DNA of 64,000 bases from Candidatus Nanohaloarchaea archaeon (GTDB lineage: Archaea; Nanohalarchaeota; Nanosalinia; Nanosalinales; Nanosalinaceae), in assembly GCA_013343275.1 (NCBI GenBank), contig CP046106.1, positions 310,001-374,000 on the forward strand, read 5' to 3'. Below the pieces are notes generated by a model. It was not told the DNA's origin and did no database searches. It worked only from the letters and a program-made list of their open reading frames with translations. How positions within the stretch are numbered: the stretch's first letter is position 1; every line of letters starts with the position of its first letter. A program made the translations under genes and the position numbers. This document shows positions 14,911-22,814 of the stretch, piece after piece.

Positions 14911-14960
14911 TGAAAATCGCAGATTTTCGTAGAGATGAAAACAGAGGTGTTTTCGAATAA
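14910..14960 (+). promoter_or_regulatory. 16-codon ORF and twin hairpins between rrp4 and rrp41
   Basis: The 49-nt gap is exactly filled by a 16-codon ORF. Its ATG overlaps the rrp4 stop (TAATG) and its TAA overlaps the rrp41 ATG (TAATG). The same bases form two perfect hairpins: GAAAATC-GCA-GATTTTC (14912-14928) and GAAAAC-AGAGGT-GTTTTC (14937-14954), the second presenting the probable ribosome site of rrp41 in its loop. It may be a translational coupling or regulatory element, a micropeptide, or both. Confidence 0.45.
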
Positions 14961-15712
14961 TGACAGCATCAAAGGAAGACATTGAATGGTTTGACGAAGA
15001 AGGCAAACGTGTAGACGGAAGAGAAAAGGACGAATACAGAGAGACAACAATGGAGATCGGTGTTCTTGACGAAGCCGATGGATCCGCAATGGTAGAAGTA
15101 GGAAACACCAGAGTTGTAGCATCAGTATTCGGGCCACAGGATCTTCACCCGAAGCACCTGCAGGAATCAGACCGTGCAGTCATCAAGATGCGTTACAACA
15201 TGGCTCCATTCAGCGTAGACGACAGAATGAGCCCAGGACCGAACAGAAGAGCAAAGGAAATCGGTCTTGTAGCACGTAGAGCACTTGAACCTGTACTAGA
15301 CCTCGAAAGATTCCCGAAGTCCGGAATCGACATTTCCATGGAAGTTCTGGAGTCCGACGGAGGAACAAGAGTTACAGGAATCACAGCAGCTTCACTCGCA
15401 CTGGCCGACGCAGGCATTCCGATGGAAGGAATGGTCTCAGCAATAGCTTCAGGAGTAGTAGCAGACACACCTGTCCTAGACGTTAACGGCAAAGAAGACA
15501 AAGAAGGAAACGCAGACATCCCTGTCGCAGTAATCAACTACGAAGACGAGGAAGAATCCGACGAGATCACACTCCTACAGATGGACGGAAATCTCACACA
15601 GGAACAGGTAGATGAATGCATCTCACTGGCCAAACAAGGCTGCAGAGACCTCTACGAGGAACAGAAGAAAACCATTGTAGACAACTACGAAGCAATCAGA
15701 GGTGAACAATAA
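14960..15712 (+). CDS. rrp41: Exosome catalytic subunit Rrp41
   Basis: A 250-aa RNase PH-fold protein. It has RVDGREKDEYRETTMEIG at the N-terminus, the RNA-binding Arg-rich segment RMSPGPNRRAKEIG, and the phosphate-binding and catalytic region GGTRVTGITAASLALADAGIPM with LDVNGKEDKEGNADIPVAV. Rrp41 carries the phosphorolytic 3'-5' exoribonuclease site of the archaeal exosome and works only as a ring with Rrp42. Its stop overlaps the rrp42 ATG by 1 nt, supporting stoichiometric expression. Confidence 0.96.
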   Translation: MTASKEDIEWFDEEGKRVDGREKDEYRETTMEIGVLDEADGSAMVEVGNTRVVASVFGPQDLHPKHLQESDRAVIKMRYNMAPFSVDDRMSPGPNRRAKEIGLVARRALEPVLDLERFPKSGIDISMEVLESDGGTRVTGITAASLALADAGIPMEGMVSAIASGVVADTPVLDVNGKEDKEGNADIPVAVINYEDEEESDEITLLQMDGNLTQEQVDECISLAKQGCRDLYEEQKKTIVDNYEAIRGEQ

Positions 15713-16497
15713 TGAAGATTAACCAAGAGACAATTCGAAAGATCATCGAAGATGAGGAAAGACTTGACGACAGAGGCCTCGAAGAGTACCGAGATATAGA
15801 GATCGAGACCGGATGGGTAAGAGAAACCGCAGAAGGTTCAGCAAAAGTAACAATCGGAGACACACAGGTACTTGTAGGCCTTTCAGTTGACGTAGAAGAA
15901 CCTTACAGCGACAGACCTGATCAGGGTACAATCGTAACCAACGCAGAGCTTGCGCCAATGGCAGCACGGGAGTACGAATCAGGTCCACCACGAGAACCAG
16001 GAGTCGAACTTGCAAGAGTAGTCGACCGTGGAATCCGAGAGGCAGAAGCAGTCGACCTAGAGGAACTGTGCATCAAGGAAGGAGAGAAAGTTTACACACT
16101 ATTCCTTGACGTACATGTCCTGAACGACGACGGCAACCTGATCGACGCATCCAGCCTCGGAGCACTCGCAGCCCTCAAGACAGGGTTTATTCCAGAGTAC
16201 GACGAGGAAGAAGGCCTTCAGAGAGATGAGAAGGCTATGGACGTCCCTCTACAGTATGAGCCTGTAACAGTTACAGGCCGTAAGATCGAGGACAAGCTTC
16301 TCTGGGATACAACCCGAGAAGAGGAAGAAGCTCTCGACGCACGACTAACTGTTTCCATCAAGGAAGACGGAAACGTAGTCTCAATGCAGAAAGGAGAGAT
16401 GCAGCCTTACAGTCAGCAAGAGATCAGAGACACAATCGAAAAGGCTGAAGAGAAAACCGAAGAACTCCGTGAGCTTCTAGACGAAGCTTGCAGGTAA
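15712..16497 (+). CDS. rrp42: Exosome subunit Rrp42
   Basis: A 261-aa RNase PH-fold protein lacking the catalytic acidic set of Rrp41, as usual for Rrp42. Markers are DRGLEEYRDIEIETGWV, PMAAREYESGPPREPGVELARVVDRGI, and TLFLDVHVLNDDGNLIDASSLGALAAL. It forms the hexameric ring with Rrp41 and helps bind RNA. The gene ends in a strong hairpin that includes its last codons, so it is probably the last gene of this transcript or a processing point before the eL43 operon. Confidence 0.95.
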   Translation: MKINQETIRKIIEDEERLDDRGLEEYRDIEIETGWVRETAEGSAKVTIGDTQVLVGLSVDVEEPYSDRPDQGTIVTNAELAPMAAREYESGPPREPGVELARVVDRGIREAEAVDLEELCIKEGEKVYTLFLDVHVLNDDGNLIDASSLGALAALKTGFIPEYDEEEGLQRDEKAMDVPLQYEPVTVTGRKIEDKLLWDTTREEEEALDARLTVSIKEDGNVVSMQKGEMQPYSQQEIRDTIEKAEEKTEELRELLDEACR

Positions 16498-16590
16498 GGG
16501 TTGAAATCAAACCCTTACAGTGGGAAAAGCCCGATTCTCCTACAGGAGAATAAAAAGCTTTTCTCACATTTTACTTTTTATTCAAAGTGA
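16494..16590 (+). terminator. Twin hairpins and T-rich run after rrp42
   Basis: A perfect 9-bp hairpin, GTAAGGGTT/AACCCTTAC (16494-16518), overlaps the rrp42 stop. A perfect 7-bp hairpin, ATTCTCC/GGAGAAT (16534-16551), follows, and then T-rich tracts (16560-16583). This fits transcription termination or 3'-end processing between the exosome genes and the eL43 operon. The T-rich part may also serve the eL43 promoter. Confidence 0.55.
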
Positions 16591-16596
16591 TAAACA

Positions 16597-16857
16597 ATGG
16601 CTGAAAATAGATCATCCAAAAGATTCGGATCCCGTTACGGTAACAGAATTCGTAAAAACGTAGACGAGGCCGAGAAAGGAGAAGAAGATTATGAGCGAGT
16701 AGCCGCAGGAATCTGGAAAGACAAAGAAACAGGAGAGATTGTAGCAGGCGGCGCTTACAGAAAAGACACAGGCGGAAAAGAAATGCTGGATAAAGCACTA
16801 GAGCTTGAAGGCGGCATCGAAGAACTTGAAGAAGCTAAAGAGGAGATTGAGGAATGA
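16597..16857 (+). CDS. rpl37ae: Ribosomal protein eL43 (L37Ae) without zinc-finger cysteines
   Basis: An 86-aa protein. RFGSRYGNRIRKNV (10-23), RVAAGIWKDKETGEIVAGGAYRKDTGG (34-60) match L37Ae on both sides of its zinc ribbon, but the CxxC...CxxC cysteines are all missing and the protein has no cysteine at all. An acidic helical tail (LEGGIEELEEAKEEIEE) is added. It probably sits in the large subunit as usual, with the ribbon held without zinc. Its stop overlaps the rpoP start (ATGA), and eL43-rpoP-pcc1 is a conserved archaeal order, which supports the assignment. Confidence 0.85.
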   Translation: MAENRSSKRFGSRYGNRIRKNVDEAEKGEEDYERVAAGIWKDKETGEIVAGGAYRKDTGGKEMLDKALELEGGIEELEEAKEEIEE

Positions 16858-16994
16858 CTGCGTACAAATGTGTCAAATGTGAGGAAGAAGTTGACATCGA
16901 CCCCGTCAACGAGAAAGTGATCTGCCCGAAGTGCAGCCACAGAGTACTCCTCAAGATGAGGCCTGAAGACACTGACCGTGTAGAAGCAGTATGA
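16854..16994 (+). CDS. rpoP: RNA polymerase subunit P (Rpo12/Rpc10)
   Basis: A 46-aa protein beginning MTAYKCVKCEEEV with a second pair ICPKCSHRVL, giving the CxxC...CxxC zinc ribbon of RNA polymerase subunit P. The C-terminus, LLKMRPEDTDRVEAV, resembles the family's KxRP tail. Length is normal. It overlaps the eL43 stop by 4 nt and the pcc1 start by 4 nt, so all three are coupled. Its intact ribbon contrasts with the cysteine-free eL43 next door. Confidence 0.95.
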   Translation: MTAYKCVKCEEEVDIDPVNEKVICPKCSHRVLLKMRPEDTDRVEAV

Positions 16995-17203
16995 AATCAA
17001 CGGTAGAGATAGACACAGAACGGCCTTCAGATTACAAACAAATACTTGCCCAGAGCCTGACAAGCGACCAGAAAATCCAGTACCAGCTTGAAGCTGAGGA
17101 AGATAAACTGGTAGTACAGGTTGAGGCAGACGGTATCGGCCCATTAAGAGGCTGTACCGATACAGTATTCAGGCTTTCAAGCCTGGTTAAAAAACTATAT
17201 TAG
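16991..17203 (+). CDS. pcc1: KEOPS complex subunit Pcc1
   Basis: A 70-aa protein of the Pcc1/CTAG family, with two strands and helices ending in CTDTVFRLSSLVKKLY. Pcc1 dimerises KEOPS, which installs the t6A modification at position 37 of ANN-decoding tRNAs, together with Kae1, Bud32 and Cgi121 (not in this window). Size and place between rpoP and prefoldin beta match other archaea. Its ATG overlaps the rpoP stop. Confidence 0.9.
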   Translation: MKSTVEIDTERPSDYKQILAQSLTSDQKIQYQLEAEEDKLVVQVEADGIGPLRGCTDTVFRLSSLVKKLY

Positions 17204-17214
17204 GTGATTTCATT

Positions 17215-17544
17215 ATGGAAGAAGACGCACAGCAGATGATGATGGAAATGCAGCAAACTCAGCAAAAACTACAGGAAGTTGCTGCACAGAAAGAAGAAAC
17301 ACAGGACGAACTCGACGGTATCGAGAAGTCCCTAGAAGAACTAGAGAAAGACGAAGAAGGAGAAGTTTACCAGGAAGTTGGTAACATTCTCGTAGCAAAG
17401 GACCGAGATCAGCTTCAGTCCGATCTTGAGGACAGACAGGAAGATCTCGCAGCCCGTAAGGAAAGACTTGAAAGTAAAGAAGAAGAGCTACGTGAAAAAC
17501 TTCAGGAAGCTCAGAGCCAGATTTCCCAGAGCATGGGCCAGTAA
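17215..17544 (+). CDS. pfdB: Prefoldin subunit beta
   Basis: A 109-aa coiled-coil protein with the typical helix-hairpin-helix layout: an N-terminal helix (MMMEMQQTQQKLQEVAAQKEE), a central beta hairpin EVYQEVGNILVAKD at 50-63, and a C-terminal helix. Prefoldin beta, four copies with two alpha, captures unfolded proteins and passes them to the thermosome. It is 11 nt after pcc1, in the conserved order. Confidence 0.94.
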   Translation: MEEDAQQMMMEMQQTQQKLQEVAAQKEETQDELDGIEKSLEELEKDEEGEVYQEVGNILVAKDRDQLQSDLEDRQEDLAARKERLESKEEELREKLQEAQSQISQSMGQ

Positions 17545-17571
17545 GGCCTGAGTTCTCCCGGGTGTCTTGAA

Positions 17572-17820
17572 ATGCCATCAGTAGATGCAGTTACGGACAG
17601 AATGAGGGACCTCGCCGATAAAGATGGCGTCCCATCAAATATCTCCGAGCTACTGGAAGAAGCAGCTGAGACCCTGCAGGAAGAAGACAAAGAGCTTTCT
17701 GTAAGGGTTAACACTGCATCTTCTCTGCTTGACCAGATCAGCAATGATCCTAACATCAAGCAGCATACCAGGACCGAGATCTGGAACCTGGCCTCCAAGG
17801 TTGAAAGCCTGGAGGATTAA
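17572..17820 (+). CDS. UPF0147 family protein
   Basis: An 82-aa helical protein matching the archaeal UPF0147 family. It has DKDGVPSNISELLEEAAETL in the first half and RVNTASSLLDQISNDPNIKQHTRTEIWNLAS in the second, with the conserved NDPN turn. Function is unknown; the family is commonly found next to prefoldin beta in archaea, as here (27 nt downstream). Confidence 0.9.
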   Translation: MPSVDAVTDRMRDLADKDGVPSNISELLEEAAETLQEEDKELSVRVNTASSLLDQISNDPNIKQHTRTEIWNLASKVESLED

Positions 17821-17906
17821 ACTCGATCTCTCTTTTTTCTTCTCAAAGCTTTGAAAAGGTATAAAAGTTCTAGAGAACCAAATTTTAACCAAGAGGTAAT
17901 TAAACT

Positions 17907-18284
17907 ATGCCGCTAGGATTTCTGAAAAAAGAAGGGGAAGATGGAGAAGCTTCTGAAGTAATGGAAGACGACTTCGTCGAACTTGATGCAAACATGTCTG
18001 AAAACGATAGTAAAGTAGTAATAAGAGCTGAAACGCTTAGAGAGTACGACGACGCAGAAAAAGTACAGGAACACCTGCGCAACGACCATATTGTATGGGT
18101 AAACATCGGACCTCTAAAGGAGACAGACATGACCAATCTGAAGAGAGCGGTCAAGAAGCTGAAAAAGACTGTCAAGTCAATTGACGGTGACATGGCAGGA
18201 GTTGACGAGGAATGGATCGTTGTCTGTCCACGGTACGCAGAAATCAAGAGAAGTGAGGAGACCCAAGACGCCGGCGGTCAATGA
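17907..18284 (+). CDS. sepF: SepF-like cell division protein
   Basis: A 125-aa protein with a short hydrophobic N-terminal membrane-targeting helix (MPLGFLKK), an acidic linker and the SepF core (KVVIRAETLREYDDAEKVQEHL, HIVWVNIGPL, MTNLKRAVKKLKK, DEEWIVVCP). Archaeal SepF anchors FtsZ to the membrane. It sits in its own short transcript after UPF0147, with its stop overlapping the ATG of the next (frameshifted) gene by 4 nt. Confidence 0.9.
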   Translation: MPLGFLKKEGEDGEASEVMEDDFVELDANMSENDSKVVIRAETLREYDDAEKVQEHLRNDHIVWVNIGPLKETDMTNLKRAVKKLKKTVKSIDGDMAGVDEEWIVVCPRYAEIKRSEETQDAGGQ

Positions 18285-18618
18285 AAACCGTCATCCATTT
18301 ATCTTCAAATAATTCTAACAAGATAGCTGAAGCAGTAGCAAACACCAGAAACCTGCTGCGAGACGAGACAGTTAAAGAGTCAGAAATAGTTCTCCTTGTA
18401 AACAGCGACGCAATAAACTCTCTAGAGAGCGGATCCGCAGCAGAAGCCATATCCAGGACCTTCTAGATCAGGGGGTTGAAGTGAAGGCCTGCAGTAACTC
18501 CCTTGAATCACGGAATATAACAGAAGAAGACCTGATAGAAGGAGTAAGCCCTGTATCTTCAGGAGTGGGAGAGCTCACCCGGCTGCAGGACAATGGCTAT
18601 GCTTACGTCAGGCCATAG
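18281..18618 (+). pseudogene. DsrE/DsrF-like protein, apparently frameshifted
   Basis: Frame 1 from the ATG gives a DsrE-like start (MKTVIHLSSNN, ANTRNLLRD, IVLLVNSDAI) but stops at 18466. The downstream frame, shifted by -1, continues HIQDLLDQGVEVKACSNSL, then LIEGVSPVSSGVGELTRLQ and GYAYVRP, the normal C-terminal half of the family. Joined, they make a full-size ~112-aa protein. The switch must lie between 18418 and 18463; no classical slippery heptamer is obvious. It could be a recent mutation, a sequencing error or recoding. DsrE proteins handle sulfur; thiI lies 0.7 kb downstream. Confidence 0.65.
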
Positions 18619-18679
18619 GTTCGATCCGTATCGAACAACTTGACGTTCTTTTAAACACTTGCGGTCTCTAAACTGAGAT

Positions 18680-19255
18680 ATGAAAAAGAAAGCACTACTT
18701 ACGGTTACATTTATCCTGATTACAGGGCTTTCCACCGCTGTAGTCGGAGGGCCGAACGCTTCAGAAGGAGAGTACGTCATAATGGACTCCTCAAGCTCGG
18801 CCTCAGGTACATCTGCTGTAGGACCTAATGGAACAGTCTACAGCACAACATTCTCAGTAGTAAATGGTTCCACCACTGCCGATCAAACCGGTGTGATCAA
18901 CTCCAGCTTCGAAAACAACACAGTACATTTCACTGGAGTATATCAGACACCTACCCCCTGCTACGATCTATCTCACTCAGTTGAGAAATCTGGAGAGAGC
19001 TATGTCTTCCAGGTAACTGCTGAAGCAGAGAACGGAACGTGTACACAGGTAATTGCCTACCACAAGTACAAGGCAAGTTTCGAAGCAGGAGAACCATACG
19101 AGCTGACAGTGAAGCATGGGAACGAGTCAGTAAATACACTTACACATCCTGACTACAGTTCAGACAGCAGCGACACAGACCATTCCGATGAAGATACTGG
19201 CGGAGTAAGAGGCCCTATTGCAAGCTTCTTCCACTTCCTAAGCAACCTTTTCTAG
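18680..19255 (+). CDS. Exported protein of unknown function
   Basis: A 191-aa protein with a Sec-type signal peptide (basic MKKK, hydrophobic ALLTVTFILITGLSTAVVGG). The mature part is rich in Ser/Thr/Asn with several N-x-S/T sequons and a cysteine pair (C near 93 and near 120), suggesting an extracellular beta domain that may be glycosylated. An acidic Ser-rich linker leads to a C-terminal amphipathic segment, PIASFFHFLSNLF. No family is recognised. Confidence 0.7.
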   Translation: MKKKALLTVTFILITGLSTAVVGGPNASEGEYVIMDSSSSASGTSAVGPNGTVYSTTFSVVNGSTTADQTGVINSSFENNTVHFTGVYQTPTPCYDLSHSVEKSGESYVFQVTAEAENGTCTQVIAYHKYKASFEAGEPYELTVKHGNESVNTLTHPDYSSDSSDTDHSDEDTGGVRGPIASFFHFLSNLF

Positions 19256-19322
19256 AACTCCCTTACTTCCTATTTCCCTTTTTTTCTTTCCTCTTTTAAC
19301 TTTTCACAGCCAGTTCCTCCAT

Positions 19323-20465
19323 ATGAACGACAAAACCGGTCACGTGCTCATAAGGTATGGCGAGATAGGCACAAAGTCAAGGCCTGTACAGGGCAAGATG
19401 CTTAACGCCCTTAGACAGAGAGTGCAGGACAAGCTTGAGTACGAGGAAATCGATTTCCAGAAGGTTTCTCTGGGCAACGGAAGAATAATTGTAAAGACAG
19501 ATAACGCTGAAAAAGCAGTGGAAAAAATGAAGAACCTTCCCGGAGTTGTCTCCGCCTCTCCCGCACTCAAGGTTAACTCAGAAATAGAGGAGATGAAGGA
19601 GGCCTCGGAGAACTTTGAGTACGGGGAAACTTTCGGTATAGATGCAACCACTTCAAACACCGAGCTCTCTACACTCGACATAAACAGAGAACTTGGAGGT
19701 CATGTAGAAGAGTTCACAGGCTCACCAGTAGATCTTGACAACCCTGAAACCTGGCTGAAGGTTGAGGTCCGTGGTGATGACAGCTTCCTCTTCACCACGA
19801 CAGTTTCCGGGCCGGGAGGCCTACCTGTAGGCACCCAGGATGAATATCTCTCCCTTATCAGCGGAGGTATCGACTCACCTGTCGCAACCTACAAAATGAT
19901 GAAATCAGGAGCAGACATCACCCCAATCTACTTCTACAACCGGCCTATAGCTGCCGAAGACCACCTTATCAGGTTCGAAGCAGTTCTCCAGAAACTGAAG
20001 GAATACCATCCCGGAAAGAAATGGAACTACTACATCGTGGACATGGACGAAGTAAACAAGGAACTTATGGGGATAGAGAAGGGAAGGATGGTTGTACACA
20101 GAAAGATAATGTTCAAGGTAGCAGAGAAAATAGCAGAGAAAGAAGGGCTCAGAGGCCTCGTCACAGGAGAATCCCTCGGGCAGAAATCAAGCCAGACAGC
20201 CAGAAACCTGGAAAACACGACCAGAGAGATAGAGAAGCCTCTGATGCGGCCCCTGCTCACCGAGAGCAAGAACGAGATAACAGCAAAGGCCCGTGAAATA
20301 GGCACTTTCGAGCTTTCAGAGATAAACTCCGCCTGTCGTTCGCTCGCACCAGACTCTCCATCCACAGACCTCAAAGAAGATCAGCTGCAGGAACTTGAAG
20401 AGAAAGTAGATATTGAAGAGCTTGTGGAAAAGGCCTTTACGGAAAGAGAAAAGAAGAGTATATAG
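19323..20465 (+). CDS. thiI: tRNA 4-thiouridine synthase ThiI (no rhodanese domain)
   Basis: A 380-aa protein. An N-terminal ferredoxin-like plus THUMP region (RYGEIGTKSR, then DDSFLFTTTVSGPGGLPVG) is followed by the PP-loop SGGIDSP at 180-186 and the signature TGESLGQKSSQTARNL near 281-296. ThiI adenylates U8 of tRNA and replaces its oxygen with sulfur. The C-terminal rhodanese domain of bacterial forms is absent, as in many archaea; C338 (NSACRSL) is a candidate catalytic cysteine. A SufS-type desulfurase at 35-36 kb could supply sulfur. Confidence 0.95.
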   Translation: MNDKTGHVLIRYGEIGTKSRPVQGKMLNALRQRVQDKLEYEEIDFQKVSLGNGRIIVKTDNAEKAVEKMKNLPGVVSASPALKVNSEIEEMKEASENFEYGETFGIDATTSNTELSTLDINRELGGHVEEFTGSPVDLDNPETWLKVEVRGDDSFLFTTTVSGPGGLPVGTQDEYLSLISGGIDSPVATYKMMKSGADITPIYFYNRPIAAEDHLIRFEAVLQKLKEYHPGKKWNYYIVDMDEVNKELMGIEKGRMVVHRKIMFKVAEKIAEKEGLRGLVTGESLGQKSSQTARNLENTTREIEKPLMRPLLTESKNEITAKAREIGTFELSEINSACRSLAPDSPSTDLKEDQLQELEEKVDIEELVEKAFTEREKKSI

Positions 20466-20474
20466 AGAAAAATT

Positions 20475-20939
20475 TTATCTGGCGGTTTCAAGCTCGCTGT
20501 ACATCTCCTGTAACTCCTCCCATGCCTCAATCAGCTCCGTCGAGTAATCAATTATCGCACATGGCGAAGGAGACTCCGTGTAGTCAAGGCCCGGAATCCT
20601 GTTTCCAAGATACGGATCTATCTCACGTAAGGCATCTACCATGTCCTCGTATGAGTCAGGATCGGCCTCAATAGTAGATAAATTCACGTCTTGGATATCT
20701 TCCGTCGCAGGATCGATCTCCTGTACCTTTATCGGATACATAATTTCTTCCTGACGGAAAAAAGAATCCAGTTCCTCGTGGGCCTCCTGCAGATAACCAG
20801 AAGCATAATCAATACGGCCTTGAGACGGCTGTTGCATTCCAACAGTTTGTTTAGCAGTGGAGATAGCTCCCTGTAGATTATCAAGTCTATCAAGAAGCTC
20901 ACCGCCAGTAAACGTATAGTTTACTTCTGAAAGATCCAC
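20475..20939 (-). CDS. Unknown acidic soluble protein
   Basis: A 154-aa acidic, mostly helical protein with no membrane segment, no signal and a single cysteine. No family is recognised. It is convergent with thiI and divergent from the gene at 20994, from which it is separated by about 54 bp of A+T-rich promoter sequence. Acidic codon content across the frame supports a real gene. Confidence 0.65.
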   Translation of the reverse strand: MDLSEVNYTFTGGELLDRLDNLQGAISTAKQTVGMQQPSQGRIDYASGYLQEAHEELDSFFRQEEIMYPIKVQEIDPATEDIQDVNLSTIEADPDSYEDMVDALREIDPYLGNRIPGLDYTESPSPCAIIDYSTELIEAWEELQEMYSELETAR

Positions 20940-20993
20940 TGAAAAACATGTAATGAACTAAATATTTTATTACTTCAGGATAAACAAATATCT

Positions 20994-21566
20994 ATGGATG
21001 CTCCAGAAATACCTTCGATGAAAGACTTCAGCTCAGGAGAAGATAACTCTGGCAACAAGTGGTACGCCGCCACCTTCGCACAGGACGGTGTTGATCTGAA
21101 GGCCAACAACTACGAAAACGGTTACAGCACAAGCTGGGGTACCTACAAATCTTTTGAAGATGTTTTAGATGATATAAACAGTTTCTACCGACTGAAAGGC
21201 TCAGTTGATGTAATTGAAATGAGGGACGGCGAGGCCTCCCCGAGACATCATCGTTTAACCCAGCAGGACGCAAGCATATCTGATTACGATTTCGAGGATG
21301 TTATCCATGTAGATCTTGAATCGGATGACTTCGGTATACAGTGGGCGGAGAATTCGCCGAAGATGCAGGAGAAAAACTATATTCCCTCCAATACTGTCCA
21401 TGTGTATGTAAATGAACCTGTTGAAGAAGTTCCTGAGCCTTTCATGGAGCCGACCTGGCTTCTGATGCAGGAAACTCTGGGTTACAGTGAGGATAACCGT
21501 GAGACAGTAAGTCAGCTTACACATGATGCAGGACGATTCCTGAATCAGACCGAGGATCTGCTTTAA
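20994..21566 (+). CDS. Unknown acidic soluble protein
   Basis: A 190-aa acidic soluble protein with alternating strands and helices; KWYAATFAQDGVDLKANN near the N-terminus and NTVHVYVNEPVEEVPE near 130 look like beta strands. No family is recognised and there are no cysteines. It is divergent from the unknown gene at 20475-20939 and convergent with the YchF-like GTPase gene (5-nt gap). Confidence 0.65.
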   Translation: MDAPEIPSMKDFSSGEDNSGNKWYAATFAQDGVDLKANNYENGYSTSWGTYKSFEDVLDDINSFYRLKGSVDVIEMRDGEASPRHHRLTQQDASISDYDFEDVIHVDLESDDFGIQWAENSPKMQEKNYIPSNTVHVYVNEPVEEVPEPFMEPTWLLMQETLGYSEDNRETVSQLTHDAGRFLNQTEDLL

Positions 21567-21570
21567 CTCT

Positions 21571-22767
21571 CTAGTTGGAGGAAATTATCTCGATCACATC
21601 GCCGTGATCCAGTTCATGATCTGCACCGATCTGTCTGTTCTCACGGCAGTCGATGGCGTTGATAAATCCTTCACCCAGATCGCTGTGTATAGTGTAGGCG
21701 AAGTCCTCTGCTGTAGCGCCTTCTGGTACAAGGAAGCAGTCGGGTAGAATATTGCCGTGTTCGTCACCGAGGCCGTCTGCTCCTCCAGGGAATACAGCCA
21801 TAACCCCCAGCTCATCGAAGAGTGCTGTCTCCATAGCCTGTTGGACCCCTGTACCTCCATACTCATCCATGAAATCTCTTATCTGTTCCAGGCCCTGCTT
21901 CTTCTCCTCCGGCAGGTCATCAACTAGAATCTCGAAATCATCCTCGCCAGGATAGTAGTCAACTATGTCCTTTTCCGCCGCATTCTTCAGGGCCTTTTCT
22001 GCATGAGCTGATGCAGGTACAAAGTCCAGATGTTCGTACTCAGGATCGTTAGTGAGTTCCTCATAGTTTTCCTGGGCCTTATCGGTATCCATCTTGTTAG
22101 CTGCAATAATCATAGGCTTGGTCTCCTTCCTGATGCTACGGGCCAGTTCCCTCCTGTCCTCGTCATCCCATGTGTCAGGATCAAGTTCCAAACCTTCCTG
22201 TAGTATAAGCTGTTTTATTTCGTTCTTGTTCGTCTTGAATGCGCTCATCTGCTCCGCTAATTCCTCTTCAAGCTTCACATCCTTCTTATTATGCTTGGTC
22301 TCGTACCTGTCGACTCCTTTCTCCAGGATCTCCAGGTACCACATATCCAGCTCTTCTTCCAGGAAGTCAATATCTTCTCTCGGATCGTGGCCTTCTGTTG
22401 GTTCTCCCTCGATATCTGTCTCGCCGGAGAAATCTACGATGTGGATCAGTACATCGGCTTCGTTGAGATCGGTCAGGAACTTGTTTCCAAGGCCTTTTCC
22501 TTCATGTGCTCCCGGGATCAGTCCTGCAACATCTACTAGCTTTACAGGTACGTAACGTGTTCCATCGTGGCAGAAACCTACTCTCGGATCGCAGCTCTCA
22601 TCAAAGTCCGGTGCTGCACATTCTACACGTACGTAGGCTTCTCCAACAGAAGGATCAATCGTGGTGAAAGGGTAGTTTCCCTCGTCCACAGAGTTCATCG
22701 TTGCTGCGTTGAAGAAGGTAGATTTTCCTACACTTGGCTTTCCAACTAGGCCGATTTTGTAAGGCAT
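21571..22767 (-). CDS. ychF: YchF/OBG-type GTP-binding protein with TGS domain
   Basis: A 398-aa GTPase with G1 GKPSVGKST (9-17), G2 around NYPFTTIDP, G3 DVAGLIPGAHEGKGLG and G4 NKMD, the NKxD form retained by archaeal members (bacterial YchF has NxxE). A coiled-coil insert follows, and the C-terminal TGS domain is clear: VFPGGADGLGDEHGNILPDCFLV, then TIHSDLGEGFINAIDCR. OBG-type proteins associate with ribosomes and affect translation and stress responses. It is a single gene, divergent from the EEP-family gene. Confidence 0.93.
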   Translation of the reverse strand: MPYKIGLVGKPSVGKSTFFNAATMNSVDEGNYPFTTIDPSVGEAYVRVECAAPDFDESCDPRVGFCHDGTRYVPVKLVDVAGLIPGAHEGKGLGNKFLTDLNEADVLIHIVDFSGETDIEGEPTEGHDPREDIDFLEEELDMWYLEILEKGVDRYETKHNKKDVKLEEELAEQMSAFKTNKNEIKQLILQEGLELDPDTWDDEDRRELARSIRKETKPMIIAANKMDTDKAQENYEELTNDPEYEHLDFVPASAHAEKALKNAAEKDIVDYYPGEDDFEILVDDLPEEKKQGLEQIRDFMDEYGGTGVQQAMETALFDELGVMAVFPGGADGLGDEHGNILPDCFLVPEGATAEDFAYTIHSDLGEGFINAIDCRENRQIGADHELDHGDVIEIISSN

Positions 22768-22814
22768 GAATGCACTGTATTTGAGAACATTTTTAACCCA
22801 AACCGTATTTATCG

